Assembly (NCBI GenBank): GCA_039944535.1
Contig: JBDUYP010000014.1
Span: 124,001-188,000 of the forward strand
Reading direction: 5' to 3'
DNA from: JAMZMI01 sp039944535
GTDB taxonomy: Bacteria > Bacteroidota > Bacteroidia > Cytophagales > Cyclobacteriaceae
DNA length: 64,000 bases
In this document: positions 35,284 through 44,344 of the stretch, piece after piece
How the letters are laid out: the number at the start of each line of letters is the position of its first letter
Numbering within the stretch: position 1 is the first letter of the stretch
The notes under the pieces: generated by a model
What the model was told of the DNA's origin: nothing
Databases searched by the model: none
Seen by the model: only the letters and a program-made list of their open reading frames with translations
Position numbers and translations under genes: made by a program

Positions 35284-36051
35284 TTGGCGTTATCCTTCTT
35301 TACTGCAAATGAGTTTTTGAAACACAAAACCCAAGCAGTCAATGCACATGGCCTTCACTCTCCCTTTCTTTTCGATCTCTACAATCAGGTAATCAAGGCA
35401 CGCGACAAAAAGTTAAAAAACGACCTCAAAGCCATTAGAAAAACAGTTTTTAGTTCGAATGAAACCCTAACCTACACAGACCCCAAGACCAGGGATACCA
35501 GAAATGAGCAGACCGGAACCTGGGCCAGGCGCGTCACCTCATCGCTAAGGTTCAGTGTTTTTCTGATCAAGCTCATTGATTACCTACAAGCACAAACGGT
35601 ACTCGAAACTGGTGCGGCGGCAGGAATAAATGCAGCCAGCCTCTCCCACTCTACAGCGAATAAAATCGTCACCATGGAGGGATCCGTGGAGATCGCTCAG
35701 TTGGCAAGGCAAACCGTAAATAAGTTTGGAAAACAAGATGTGGATATAATCGAAGGTGAAATAACAGACACATTCGCAGACAGTCTGAGCGAATATTCAC
35801 CTGACTTAATTTTCCTCGATGCTGATCATAGAAAGGACACCATTCGGTTCTATATAGATGAGATATCCAAAATGAAACAGCCGCCTAAGTGCATTTTAAT
35901 ACATGATATCTATTGGTCAAAAGACATGAAGGAAGCCTGGCTCGAAGTAGTGCAAAACCCAACCTTTAGTCTGACAATAGATCTTTTTGAAGTTGGTCTG
36001 GTTTTCCCAAATTATCAGATGGAGAAACAACATTTCAGAATCAAGTTTTAA
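35284..36051 (+). CDS. Class I SAM-dependent methyltransferase
   Basis: 255 residues. The SAM-binding strand and loop read VLETGAAAGINAASLSHS (usually DxGxGxG, so a variant), followed by the acidic residue in IVTMEGSVEIAQLA and the DLIFLDADHRKDTI motif typical of O-methyltransferases of the catechol-OMT-like group. It starts with TTG at 35284, two nt after the apaG stop; no ATG lies before the core. The substrate is unknown. The N-terminal part NAHGLHSPFLFDLYNQV looks like a lineage-specific head. Confidence 0.8.
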   Translation: MALSFFTANEFLKHKTQAVNAHGLHSPFLFDLYNQVIKARDKKLKNDLKAIRKTVFSSNETLTYTDPKTRDTRNEQTGTWARRVTSSLRFSVFLIKLIDYLQAQTVLETGAAAGINAASLSHSTANKIVTMEGSVEIAQLARQTVNKFGKQDVDIIEGEITDTFADSLSEYSPDLIFLDADHRKDTIRFYIDEISKMKQPPKCILIHDIYWSKDMKEAWLEVVQNPTFSLTIDLFEVGLVFPNYQMEKQHFRIKF

Positions 36052-36064
36052 TACAGGCGGGTCG

Positions 36065-36097
36065 TTTCATTATTTCAGTTCCAAAACCCTATTTTTG
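36065..36097 (+). promoter_or_regulatory. Candidate promoter of the coiled-coil gene
   Basis: TTTC at 36065-36068, 21-nt spacer, TATTTTTG at 36090-36097 (exact TAnnTTTG), 23 nt before the ATG at 36121. Confidence 0.45.
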
Positions 36098-36120
36098 CAC
36101 GCAAAAAAACAGCAAAGCGG

Positions 36121-37041
36121 ATGTCTGCACAAGAACCAAATCAACCAGAATTTAAGAAACCCAGAGACCTGACCCCTTACTTCATTGTGATGGGATTGAT
36201 TTTGATCGGAGTAATTGCTTTTTTCTATTTTCAGAATGTGAGACTTGAAGAAGAAAAGGTCGCTCAGCAACTCGAACTTGACAACACCATCTTGCAGCTT
36301 GACTCAATCTCAACAGAACTAAATGGAAAAATTCTAGCGATTTCTCAACTCGGAGGACAAATCGACACTTTGCTCAAAGTGCAACAACAACTGGAAGAAG
36401 ATAAAAAGACACTGATCCGTCAGCGAAACAGTGAAAGAAACTATGCTGTATCTCTGAAAGATAAGGTGGAAGGCTATCAGGAACTGCTCCTGCTCAAAGA
36501 TGAAGAGATCAAACAGCTAACAGCCCTTGCTGAAGAGTTGAGAACCGAAAACGTAGAACTAAAAGAAGAGAAACAAACGCTCAGCAAGTCCATCAGGGAG
36601 ATCAATGAAGAAAAAGCAGAGCTGGCTGAAAAGGTCGCTTTCGCATCAAAGCTGAAAGTAGAAGGCCTGAAAGTATTTGCAGTAAGTGCAAGCGGAAGAG
36701 AGCGTGAAGGTGAATTTAAAAACAGACACATAGACCAACTAAAAGTAACATTCATTGTAGGTAAAAACAGCGTAGCACCTATTGAGGGTAAAGAATTGCT
36801 TGTGCGCATCGTAGCTCCGGATGGCAATGTGCTGTTTGATGTAGCGCGTGGGTCAGGCTCGTTCACTTTTGAAGGACGTGAGATGTTCTACACACAGAAG
36901 CAGGAAATACTCTATGACAAGAAAAGCCAGCGGGTGACCATATTCTATAAGAAAGGAAGCGAATACGCTATAGGCAAGCACCTCGTGGAAGTTTATACCG
37001 ATGAATATCTGATGGGTAAAGGTGGGTTTGAGGTGGAGTAG
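36121..37041 (+). CDS. Membrane-anchored coiled-coil protein, function unknown
   Basis: 306 residues: a short cytoplasmic N-terminus, one transmembrane helix (about 19-38, PYFIVMGLILIGVIAFFYF), a long coiled coil (about 40-185) rich in Glu, Lys and Leu, and a C-terminal beta-rich domain (about 190-306; LKVEGLKVFAVSASGRERE, then KVTFIVGKNSVAPIEGKELL). The layout resembles periplasmic envelope proteins whose coiled coil reaches away from the inner membrane. I do not recognise the family. It stands alone between a methyltransferase and the ribosomal-protein operon, with its own promoter. Confidence 0.8.
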   Translation: MSAQEPNQPEFKKPRDLTPYFIVMGLILIGVIAFFYFQNVRLEEEKVAQQLELDNTILQLDSISTELNGKILAISQLGGQIDTLLKVQQQLEEDKKTLIRQRNSERNYAVSLKDKVEGYQELLLLKDEEIKQLTALAEELRTENVELKEEKQTLSKSIREINEEKAELAEKVAFASKLKVEGLKVFAVSASGREREGEFKNRHIDQLKVTFIVGKNSVAPIEGKELLVRIVAPDGNVLFDVARGSGSFTFEGREMFYTQKQEILYDKKSQRVTIFYKKGSEYAIGKHLVEVYTDEYLMGKGGFEVE

Positions 37042-37090
37042 TTTCTCATCACTCATTAGGAGGCAGGAGTTATATAGTGCCAATTTTAAA

Positions 37091-37231
37091 ACTGAGATTC
37101 CCTTCGGGAATGACGGACTTTTTATGATGGGATGCGTCAGGGATAGCAACGAAAAGCCCACAGCCCGACGAAGGAGGGCGAGGACTTGAAGTGAATAGCC
37201 CGCCCGGACGCCCTACCCTTCTTCGGGCTCA
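37091..37231. repeat. Palindromic intergenic repeat element (REP-like)
   Basis: The 280-nt gap between the coiled-coil gene and rpsF has no gene but strong dyad structure. ATTCCC-TTC-GGGAAT lies at 37097-37111; AGCCCGACGAAGG (37162-37174) pairs with CCTTCTTCGGGCT (37217-37229) at 12 of 13 positions. GC content is clearly higher than in neighbouring spacers. The string GGGATAGCAACGAAAAGCCC resembles intergenic repeats I recall from Bacteroidota genomes; only one copy is in the window. Confidence 0.55.
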
Positions 37232-37285
37232 AGATTACATCCAGCACATTTTTCATTATTAATTCTCAATTAGTAATTAATTCTC

Positions 37286-37293
37286 TACTTTTG
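37286..37293 (+). promoter_or_regulatory. -7 element of the rpsF-rpsR-rplI promoter
   Basis: TACTTTTG fits TAnnTTTG, 28 nt before the rpsF ATG. The AT-rich region upstream has no clear TTTG. Confidence 0.5.
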
Positions 37294-37321
37294 CAGTTCG
37301 AAAAATTTTAAGTAAAACACA

Positions 37322-37693
37322 ATGACTAAAAATTACGAGACAGTATTCATTTTAACTCCCGTTTTGTCTGAAGCTCAGATGAAGGATGCTGTCGACAAAT
37401 TCAAAGGTATCCTTGTAGAGCAAGGTGCTAAGATTATCAATGAAGAGATTTGGGGCTTGAGAAAGCTTGCTTATCCGATCATGCATAAGACTACAGGTTT
37501 TTACAACCTTTTTGAATTCGAGGCAGAAACATCCGTAATTGACAAGCTAGAGACAGAGTACAGGAGAGACGAGAAGGTAATGAGATTTCTCACTACCGTG
37601 CTAGACAAGCACGCATTGGCTTACAATAAGAAACGCAAAAGCGGAGCATTCAAGAAAAAAGAAGTAAAAGAGAAAGAGGAGGCAAAAGCATGA
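37322..37693 (+). CDS. rpsF: Ribosomal protein bS6
   Basis: Small-subunit ribosomal protein S6, 123 residues. It begins KNYETVFILTPVLSEAQM and contains EEIWGLRKLAYPIMHKTTGFYNLFEF, the S6 signature, with a Lys/Glu-rich tail typical of the lineage. It heads the S6-S18-L9 operon; its stop overlaps the rpsR start (ATGA). Confidence 0.98.
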   Translation: MTKNYETVFILTPVLSEAQMKDAVDKFKGILVEQGAKIINEEIWGLRKLAYPIMHKTTGFYNLFEFEAETSVIDKLETEYRRDEKVMRFLTTVLDKHALAYNKKRKSGAFKKKEVKEKEEAKA

Positions 37694-37941
37694 CACTACA
37701 AAACGAACCAATTAACAGAGAGCAGAAGAAAGACAAGTACTGCCGTTTCAAAAAAAGTGGTATCAAGTACATTGACTACAAGGATGAAAAATTCCTTTTG
37801 GCTTTCGTAAATGAGCAAGGCAAACTTCTTCCAAGAAGATTGACAGGCACAAGCCTGAAATTTCAAAGAAAAGTGGGACAAGCTGTAAAAAGAGCTCGTC
37901 ACCTGGCTTTGCTTCCTTATGTTACAGACTCTTTAAAATAA
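37690..37941 (+). CDS. rpsR: Ribosomal protein bS18
   Basis: Small-subunit ribosomal protein S18, 83 residues. KYCRFKKSGIKYIDYKDEKFL and TGTSLKFQRKVGQAVKRARHLALLPYV are the S18 core. It forms a heterodimer with S6 in the ribosome, consistent with the 4-nt overlap with rpsF. Confidence 0.98.
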   Translation: MTLQNEPINREQKKDKYCRFKKSGIKYIDYKDEKFLLAFVNEQGKLLPRRLTGTSLKFQRKVGQAVKRARHLALLPYVTDSLK

Positions 37942-37948
37942 TAGCGAG

Positions 37949-38389
37949 ATGGACGTAATATTGAAAGAAGATATCAAAGGGCTTGGTTACAAAAACGACA
38001 CTGTAAGTGTGAAGCCCGGATACGGTAGAAACTACCTTATCCCACAAGGATTCGCTATTATCGCGAACAAAGTTAACTCTAAGATGATAGAGGAAAACAT
38101 CCGTCAGGCAGCTCACAAAGCTGAAAAGCTTAAAGCTGATGCTCAGGAGGTTGCCACTAAACTTGAAGATGTTACTTTAGAAATCAAAACCAAAGCTGGT
38201 GAGTCAGGTAAAATCTTTGGTGCTGTAACGGCGCTTCAGATCTCTGATGCATTGACTGCTAAGGGTTTTGATATTGACCGAAAGAAAATTTCTCTTGGAA
38301 CAATCAAAGAACTGGGTGAGTACACAGCTGAGGTCGACCTTCATAAAGAGGTAAAAGCAGAAATTAAATTGAGTGTAGTATCAGAGTAA
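37949..38389 (+). CDS. rplI: Ribosomal protein bL9
   Basis: Large-subunit protein L9, 146 residues. The N-terminal domain has VILKEDIKGLGYKNDTVSVK and GYGRNYLIPQGFAI; a connecting helix and C-terminal domain follow (SGKIFGAVTALQISDAL). It starts 7 nt after rpsR and is followed by a terminator. Confidence 0.98.
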   Translation: MDVILKEDIKGLGYKNDTVSVKPGYGRNYLIPQGFAIIANKVNSKMIEENIRQAAHKAEKLKADAQEVATKLEDVTLEIKTKAGESGKIFGAVTALQISDALTAKGFDIDRKKISLGTIKELGEYTAEVDLHKEVKAEIKLSVVSE

Positions 38390-38410
38390 GATCGCTCAAT
38401 CAGATATTTA

Positions 38411-38440
38411 AAACCTCGGCTTTCAGTCGGGGTTTTTTTA
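38411..38440 (+). terminator. Rho-independent terminator after rplI
   Basis: Stem ACCTCGGC / GTCGGGGT with two G-U pairs and a TTTCA loop, then a run of seven T residues (38433-38439). Confidence 0.85.
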
Positions 38441-38476
38441 TGCCCAATGATTGGAACAATCCATAAATTGCAATCG

Positions 38477-39439
38477 ATGTTCAACCTGAAATTTGACATA
38501 CCAAAATCTAAAAGCCTGATCAACCTGAAGGACAAGGTTGTGAGCGTAGGGTCGTGCTTCTCAGATAACATAGGGCAAAAGCTGGCTGAGAATAAGTTTC
38601 AGGTACTCTCAAATCCTCTGGGCACCATCTTCAACCCCTACTCCATTTTCAAGGTTTTGAAAAACGAACTGGACCCAAATGGCGTGGTGGAAAATCAGGG
38701 TGTTTTCTTTCATTATGATGCGCATGGAGAGGTTTCAGCTCTATCCAAAGGTGAGTTAGCTGAATTGATCAATGAGCAAACCGAAATACTCCAGAATAGC
38801 CTGAAGGAAGCGCATTGGTTGATTATTACTTTCGGAACTGGTTTCGTTTACGCTCATAAGGGCACAAGCTCCATCGTGGCAAACTGCCATAAAGTGCCGC
38901 AATCCCAATTTGACAAAGTATTGCTCCGGCCGGGCGAAATTGTGGAGCATTATCATGCCTGCATGAAAACCCTAAGATCGGTTAACCCAGGCTTGCGCGT
39001 ACTACTGACAGTAAGCCCGGTAAGGCACACAAAAGACGGCTTGCATGAGAACAACGTCAGCAAGGGAATCTTGCACCACGCCACCTCTGAAATACTCAAA
39101 CAAGATCCGCAGGCATTATACTTCCCTTCTTATGAAATCCAGATGGACGAACTGAGGGATTATAGATTTTACTCCAAAGACTTAATTCACCCATCGCAAG
39201 AAGCCGTTGATTACATATGGTCACGGTTCTGCGAGACTTATATGGACATGGACACACTGGCCTTTCTGAAAGACTGGAACAAGATCAAAATTTCCCTACA
39301 GCACAGACCCTTTCAGCCTAAATCATCCAGGCATCAGGGTTTTCTGCGAAAGCTAAAGCGTGACATAGAAAACCTTAAACACGGGATAGATGTTAGTGAA
39401 GAACTAGCAGAGATAGACGGTCAACTCAACACCAAATGA
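38477..39439 (+). CDS. GSCFA-domain protein
   Basis: About 320 residues. The diagnostic GSCFSDNIGQKLAENKF lies near the N-terminus, followed by NPLGTIFNPYSIF and LIITFGTGFVYAH; the fold is SGNH-hydrolase-like, with YFPSYEIQMDELRDYRFY and DLIHPSQEAVDYIW near the end (catalytic Asp/His region). The enzymatic activity of this family is not established to my knowledge. ATG 38477 is preferred because the open frame upstream (ATG 38447) begins just after the terminator T run; either is possible. It overlaps the next gene by 4 nt. Confidence 0.88.
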   Translation: MFNLKFDIPKSKSLINLKDKVVSVGSCFSDNIGQKLAENKFQVLSNPLGTIFNPYSIFKVLKNELDPNGVVENQGVFFHYDAHGEVSALSKGELAELINEQTEILQNSLKEAHWLIITFGTGFVYAHKGTSSIVANCHKVPQSQFDKVLLRPGEIVEHYHACMKTLRSVNPGLRVLLTVSPVRHTKDGLHENNVSKGILHHATSEILKQDPQALYFPSYEIQMDELRDYRFYSKDLIHPSQEAVDYIWSRFCETYMDMDTLAFLKDWNKIKISLQHRPFQPKSSRHQGFLRKLKRDIENLKHGIDVSEELAEIDGQLNTK

Positions 39440-41502
39440 GAAGGCTATTCCTAATCATAATACCCATCATCCTTGCGGGGTGTAACCAGAATGAAATGAA
39501 GCACACAAACAAACTCATAGACAGCACAAGCCCGTACCTTTTACAGCACGCCCATAATCCGGTGGACTGGTATCCGTGGGGCAAAGAAGCACTTGACAAG
39601 GCTCTTGAAGAGAATAAGCCCATTCTCCTGAGCATTGGGTATTCGTCGTGCCACTGGTGCCATGTGATGGCTCATGAGTCCTTTGAGAACGACACCATAG
39701 CGGAGTACATGAACAAACACTTCGTCAACATAAAACTAGACAGGGAAGAAAGGCCTGATATTGACAACATATATATGGATGCTGTGCAAGCCATGGGGCT
39801 CAGGGGCGGCTGGCCTTTGAACGTATTTCTGACCCCCGAGCAAAAGCCTTTTTACGGCGGCACATATTTTCCAAAAGACAACTGGTTGGCGCTACTTCAA
39901 AATATCACAGAAGCCTATACTCAGAATTACCAAAAGTTACACGAGTCTGCGGATCAATTTGCTGCAGCATTACAAACAAGCGATATCCAAAAATACAATC
40001 TGAATGAAAATCAGACAGATATAACGGACGAAGATCTAGCAAAGGCAGTAGATGCCGTCAAAAGTAAGTTTGACCCGAAATGGGGAGGAATGGATCGGGC
40101 ACCTAAATTTCCCATGCCGGCTATTTGGTACTACCTACTCGCCTACTCTCAGGATACCGACGATAAAAGCATTGAAAACCATGCACTGTTTACTCTGGAT
40201 CAAATAGAGCAAGGTGGTATCTACGATCAAATTGGCGGGGGTTTTTCGCGCTACTCTGTAGATAGTGAATGGCATGTTCCGCATTTTGAGAAAATGCTTT
40301 ACGACAATGGCCAGCTTTTGACGCTATATGCTAATGCGTATAAGTTGAGCAAAAAAGAAAATTACGTGAGAGTTCTCAAAGAAACAGCCGAATGGCTGGA
40401 GCGAGAAATGATGAATGAAAACGGAGGCTTTTATTCCGCACTTGATGCCGACAGTGAAGGTGAAGAAGGTAAATTTTACGTTTGGTCACAAGAAGAAGTA
40501 TTCAGCCTGGCAGGAGAAGACAGCAGTATTATTTGCAAATACCATGACGTAAGGAAGGCGGGCAATTGGGAACATACCAATGTTCTGAGAAGACTGGATG
40601 AGGACTCTACATTTGCTGCCAACTGGAAACTCTCTGAACAGGATCTCCAAAGCAAGATTGCTCAATTCAAAAGCAAAGCTCTCACCGAACGGAGTAAGAG
40701 AATTCGACCCGGTCTGGACGACAAAATCATTGCAGGGTGGAATGGTCTTGCCTTAAACGGCCTACTTCACTCCTATCAAGCCACAGGAGACACCTTGTTT
40801 CTTGACCTGGCCAATCGCAATGCTTCATTTATCAAGGATTCACTTATAACAGACGGTAGTTTAATTCGCATATATGGGCTACCCACTCAGGGATTTCTGG
40901 AAGACTATGCGGCTGTTATTCAATCGTTTATCACCTACTACGAAACCACCTTCAATATCGAATATCTCAATGTTGCTGGTAAGTTGACCGATCAGGTAGT
41001 AGAAGAATTTTATGATAATGATGAAAAACTATTTTTCTATACCAGCTCCGAATCGGAGAGTTTAATTGCCAGAAAAAAAGAGCTCTTCGACAATGTGATA
41101 CCATCATCAAACGCCATGATGGCGGAAAACCTCTACAAGCTGGGCAGCATGTTGAACAAGGAAAAATACAAGAATCTGAGCCTGGAAATGCTCAAACAAA
41201 CCAGTAGTCTGGTAAAGCAGGAAGCAGAGTATATGTCTTATTGGTCTTACGTGACTTTAATGGCCAACCACGCCACTCCGGAAGTTGTAGTTGTGGGCAA
41301 TGACACTAAAGATATTGTGAAGAGTTTCCACCGAAGATACTTACCTAACATGGTTTTAATGGCAGGAAAAGAAGGAACAGCACTTCCGCTTTTCGAACAT
41401 AAATCTGAAATGGATAGCAAGCCTACGATTTACGTGTGTTACAACAAAACCTGCAAACGACCGGTCCATGATTTTGATCAGGCACTGAATGAGATGAGGT
41501 AA
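39436..41502 (+). CDS. DUF255/YyaL-like thioredoxin-domain protein with a lipoprotein signal
   Basis: 688 residues. The N-terminal thioredoxin-like domain (DUF255) has STSPYLLQHAHNPVDWYPWG, SIGYSSCHWCHVMAHESFE (CxxC as CHWC) and GGWPLNVFLTPEQKPFYGG; the remainder is an (alpha/alpha)6-barrel region with GGIYDQIGGGFSRYSVD and HVPHFEKMLYDNGQ, as in the YyaL/SSP411 family. The protein begins with a lipoprotein signal, RRLFLIIIPIILAGC, so Cys16 should be lipidated and the enzyme exported. Family members usually start at the TSPYLLQ region without a signal. The role is unknown. It overlaps the GSCFA gene by 4 nt (ATGA). Confidence 0.9.
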   Translation: MRRLFLIIIPIILAGCNQNEMKHTNKLIDSTSPYLLQHAHNPVDWYPWGKEALDKALEENKPILLSIGYSSCHWCHVMAHESFENDTIAEYMNKHFVNIKLDREERPDIDNIYMDAVQAMGLRGGWPLNVFLTPEQKPFYGGTYFPKDNWLALLQNITEAYTQNYQKLHESADQFAAALQTSDIQKYNLNENQTDITDEDLAKAVDAVKSKFDPKWGGMDRAPKFPMPAIWYYLLAYSQDTDDKSIENHALFTLDQIEQGGIYDQIGGGFSRYSVDSEWHVPHFEKMLYDNGQLLTLYANAYKLSKKENYVRVLKETAEWLEREMMNENGGFYSALDADSEGEEGKFYVWSQEEVFSLAGEDSSIICKYHDVRKAGNWEHTNVLRRLDEDSTFAANWKLSEQDLQSKIAQFKSKALTERSKRIRPGLDDKIIAGWNGLALNGLLHSYQATGDTLFLDLANRNASFIKDSLITDGSLIRIYGLPTQGFLEDYAAVIQSFITYYETTFNIEYLNVAGKLTDQVVEEFYDNDEKLFFYTSSESESLIARKKELFDNVIPSSNAMMAENLYKLGSMLNKEKYKNLSLEMLKQTSSLVKQEAEYMSYWSYVTLMANHATPEVVVVGNDTKDIVKSFHRRYLPNMVLMAGKEGTALPLFEHKSEMDSKPTIYVCYNKTCKRPVHDFDQALNEMR

Positions 41503-41608
41503 TATAATTCACCGATCGAACATTCAAGTCCATCGAATTTACGCTAGCCCCAATTGTGCAATTACTTATATTGCGTCAAAATGTTTGTAAGCCCCTATAG
41601 CTAGCATT

Positions 41609-41800
41609 ATGATATTGGAAGAAGAAAAGCACTTTATTGATTCGTTCAAAGAAAAGCTGAACTCAAATCAGCAACTTTCAAAAGATGATCTTCTGGCAAT
41701 GTGTACACAATTTGAAGACACAATTGAACTAGCCAGTGTTTCCATGAAAATCATCAATAGACTTAGAGTAAACTATTTGTCTATACAGGCATCAAAATAA
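41609..41800 (+). CDS. Small acidic helical protein, function unknown
   Basis: 63 residues from ATG 41609 with two predicted helices (EEEKHFIDSFKEKLNS; DDLLAMCTQFEDTIELASV) and no signal or membrane segment. It stands alone between the DUF255 gene and priA. No family recognised; it could be a small regulatory or scaffolding protein. Codon use and the regular helix pattern suggest a real gene, but there is no RBS evidence. Confidence 0.6.
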   Translation: MILEEEKHFIDSFKEKLNSNQQLSKDDLLAMCTQFEDTIELASVSMKIINRLRVNYLSIQASK

Positions 41801-41872
41801 CCCCTTAATCACCAACTTCTTTCCTCTAAGCTTCCTTAAAAGCTCAAAGGCGTTAATTTCGTAGATCACAAG

Positions 41873-44344
41873 ATGAGATCTACATTGAGCTTCGCAGAAG
41901 TCATACTTCCTTTGCCCTTAAAAGGCACTTTCACCTATACCACTTCCGGCTTAGATAAAGATCAATTGCAAATTGGCTGTAGAGTAATAGTCCAATTTGG
42001 TAAGCGAAAAATATATACCGGGATTTTGCACGAGCTCCACGACCGGTCTCCACAGGAGTATTCGCCCAAGCCCATTTTGGATATCATCGACACCCAACCC
42101 GTATTCACTGCAACGCAACTTACATTTCTGCAGTGGATGGCTGACTATTATATGTGTACGCTCGGGGAAGCGGTAAATGCGGCATTGCCCTCAGGGCTCA
42201 AAATTTCAAGTGAGTCACTCATCTCCATCAACCCTGACATAGATCTGGATGATCTCGACATAAGCGAAAAGGAAAGGATAATTCTCACGAATCTGGAAAG
42301 CGCAGATCTCACACTGGATGAGATTGCGTCACTGCTTGAAATCAAAAGCCCGCATAACCACATCAAGTCTCTTTCTTCGAAAAATGTCATTCATCTTTTC
42401 GAGCGCGTAAAAGACAAATACAAGCCTAAGACAGAAACGCGCATCCGACTAAACCCTGAACTCAACAATGAACAAAGCATAGAAGAGCTTTTTCAATCGC
42501 TGGAAAAAAAACCAAAACAAACAGACCTTCTTCTCTCCTACCTCAAATCAACAAACATTTTGGAGTCTCCTTCTCACAACGAAAGAGGAATACCGAAAAA
42601 GGAACTACTAGAAGACGCAAGCACTTCAAGCTTGAAGACCCTCATCAAGAATGGAGTGCTCATAGAGTGGAAACAGACCATATCCCGACTTCACTTTGAA
42701 GATGCCGGAGATTATAATATCCCCATGCTCTCCGACGATCAGCAGAGAGCCAAAGATGAGATTTTGGCTCACTTTGAGAGCAAAAGCACTGTGCTGCTAA
42801 AAGGCATAACAGGAAGTGGTAAAACTGAGGTTTATATTTCTATAATCGAGGATATACTGGAAAACGAAGGCACAGCACTTTATCTACTACCAGAAATTGC
42901 GCTCACTACCCAAATAATCAAGCGACTGAGGCGTGCATTCGGCGATAGCTTCGGGGTATACCATTCTCGCTACTCCGAAAATGAGCGAGTCGAGGTTTGG
43001 AATAAGGTTTTAAAAGGTGAATACAAGTTTGTCGTGGGAGTTCGAAGCGCTGTTTTTCTTCCTTTCCAGGATCTATCACTCATCATTGTGGACGAGGAAC
43101 ACGAAAATTCATACAAGCAATACGATCCGGCTCCCCGCTATCATGCAAGAGATGCTGCTATATATCTGGCATCACTTTTCCATGCCAAAACGCTTTTGGG
43201 AACGGCCACCCCAGCCGTCGAAACCTATAAAAACGCTCTAGACGAAAAATTTGGCTTGGTAAGAATGGACAATAGGTTTGGCGAAGTAAACATGCCGGAG
43301 ATTCTATTTGCCGACATGAGCCAGGAGCGAAAACGCAAAACATTGAAAGGCAACTTCTCTTCCAAACTACTCAATGAAATTGAGAGCGCTCTTGATAACA
43401 ACAACCAGGTAATACTCTTTCAGAACCGGAGAGGCTATGCTCCATACGTAGAATGTCAGCAGTGCGGTTATCATGCAAAATGTCCTAACTGCGATGTAAG
43501 CCTCACTTATCACATTTATCAGAATGTACTTGTTTGTCACTATTGTGGCCATAAAAAATCCATGATCACCGAATGCCCGCAGTGTCAGTCCCATGAAATG
43601 CGGACACTGAGTTTTGGTACAGAGAAGCTTGAGGAAGAATTGGAAATCTTGATTCCAAATGCAAGAATTCAACGAATGGATCTGGACTCCACCCGCAACA
43701 AGAACAGCTACCAACGGATCATCGACGATTTCGAAGTTGGCAATATTGATATACTCATCGGAACACAGATGGTGAGCAAAGGGCTGGATTTTGAGAAAGT
43801 AGTGCTGGTAGGCGTTTTCGCTGCTGACAGAATGATCAACTTTCCTGATTTTCGATCACACGAAAATGCATTTCAAATGATCCACCAGGTAAGTGGACGA
43901 TCCGGCAGAAGAAAAGACAAAGGCAAAGTGGTCATCCAAACGAATGACCCTTCTCAGGGAATTTTGCAACTGGTGAGAAGACATGATTACGAGTCATTCT
44001 ACAATCAGGAAATTCTGGAAAGAGAAAAATTCCTTTACCCGCCTTTCTATCGAATCATAAAAATCACTTTCAAAGATCAGGACAAACAAAAAGTAAACGA
44101 GGCTTGTGGTTATTACTACCGCGAAATCACCAGACAACTCGGTACCATGCGGGTCATTGGCCCGGTGGAGCCTCTTGTAGGCAAGATTCGAAACATGTAT
44201 TTGATGGATATCATGATTAAAGTAGAAAAACAAGGAATAAACTTACGAGCATTAAAAGAATTCCTGCTTACTTCGCGTAATATCCTCTTAAGTCAGCGTT
44301 CATATAAAAGTGTCAAAGTTCAATTCGATGTTGATCCGACTTAG
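41873..44344 (+). CDS. priA: Primosomal protein N' (replication-restart helicase PriA)
   Basis: 3'-5' DNA helicase that reloads the replisome at stalled forks. 823 residues: N-terminal DNA-binding domain (FAEVILPLPLKGTFTY), winged-helix region, then the SF2 helicase core with Walker A KGITGSGKTEVY and box II IIVDEEHENSYKQ. The two zinc sites are visible as CQQCGYHAKCPNC and CHYCGHKKSMITECPQC. Motif VI lies in VSGRSGRRKDKGKV. The lipoprotein gene downstream overlaps its 3' end by 17 nt. Confidence 0.97.
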   Translation: MRSTLSFAEVILPLPLKGTFTYTTSGLDKDQLQIGCRVIVQFGKRKIYTGILHELHDRSPQEYSPKPILDIIDTQPVFTATQLTFLQWMADYYMCTLGEAVNAALPSGLKISSESLISINPDIDLDDLDISEKERIILTNLESADLTLDEIASLLEIKSPHNHIKSLSSKNVIHLFERVKDKYKPKTETRIRLNPELNNEQSIEELFQSLEKKPKQTDLLLSYLKSTNILESPSHNERGIPKKELLEDASTSSLKTLIKNGVLIEWKQTISRLHFEDAGDYNIPMLSDDQQRAKDEILAHFESKSTVLLKGITGSGKTEVYISIIEDILENEGTALYLLPEIALTTQIIKRLRRAFGDSFGVYHSRYSENERVEVWNKVLKGEYKFVVGVRSAVFLPFQDLSLIIVDEEHENSYKQYDPAPRYHARDAAIYLASLFHAKTLLGTATPAVETYKNALDEKFGLVRMDNRFGEVNMPEILFADMSQERKRKTLKGNFSSKLLNEIESALDNNNQVILFQNRRGYAPYVECQQCGYHAKCPNCDVSLTYHIYQNVLVCHYCGHKKSMITECPQCQSHEMRTLSFGTEKLEEELEILIPNARIQRMDLDSTRNKNSYQRIIDDFEVGNIDILIGTQMVSKGLDFEKVVLVGVFAADRMINFPDFRSHENAFQMIHQVSGRSGRRKDKGKVVIQTNDPSQGILQLVRRHDYESFYNQEILEREKFLYPPFYRIIKITFKDQDKQKVNEACGYYYREITRQLGTMRVIGPVEPLVGKIRNMYLMDIMIKVEKQGINLRALKEFLLTSRNILLSQRSYKSVKVQFDVDPT

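Noticed and set aside
38447..38476. Upstream ATG for the GSCFA protein
   Set aside because: Not excluded, but it begins 8 nt after the terminator T run and adds 10 residues unlike the family start.
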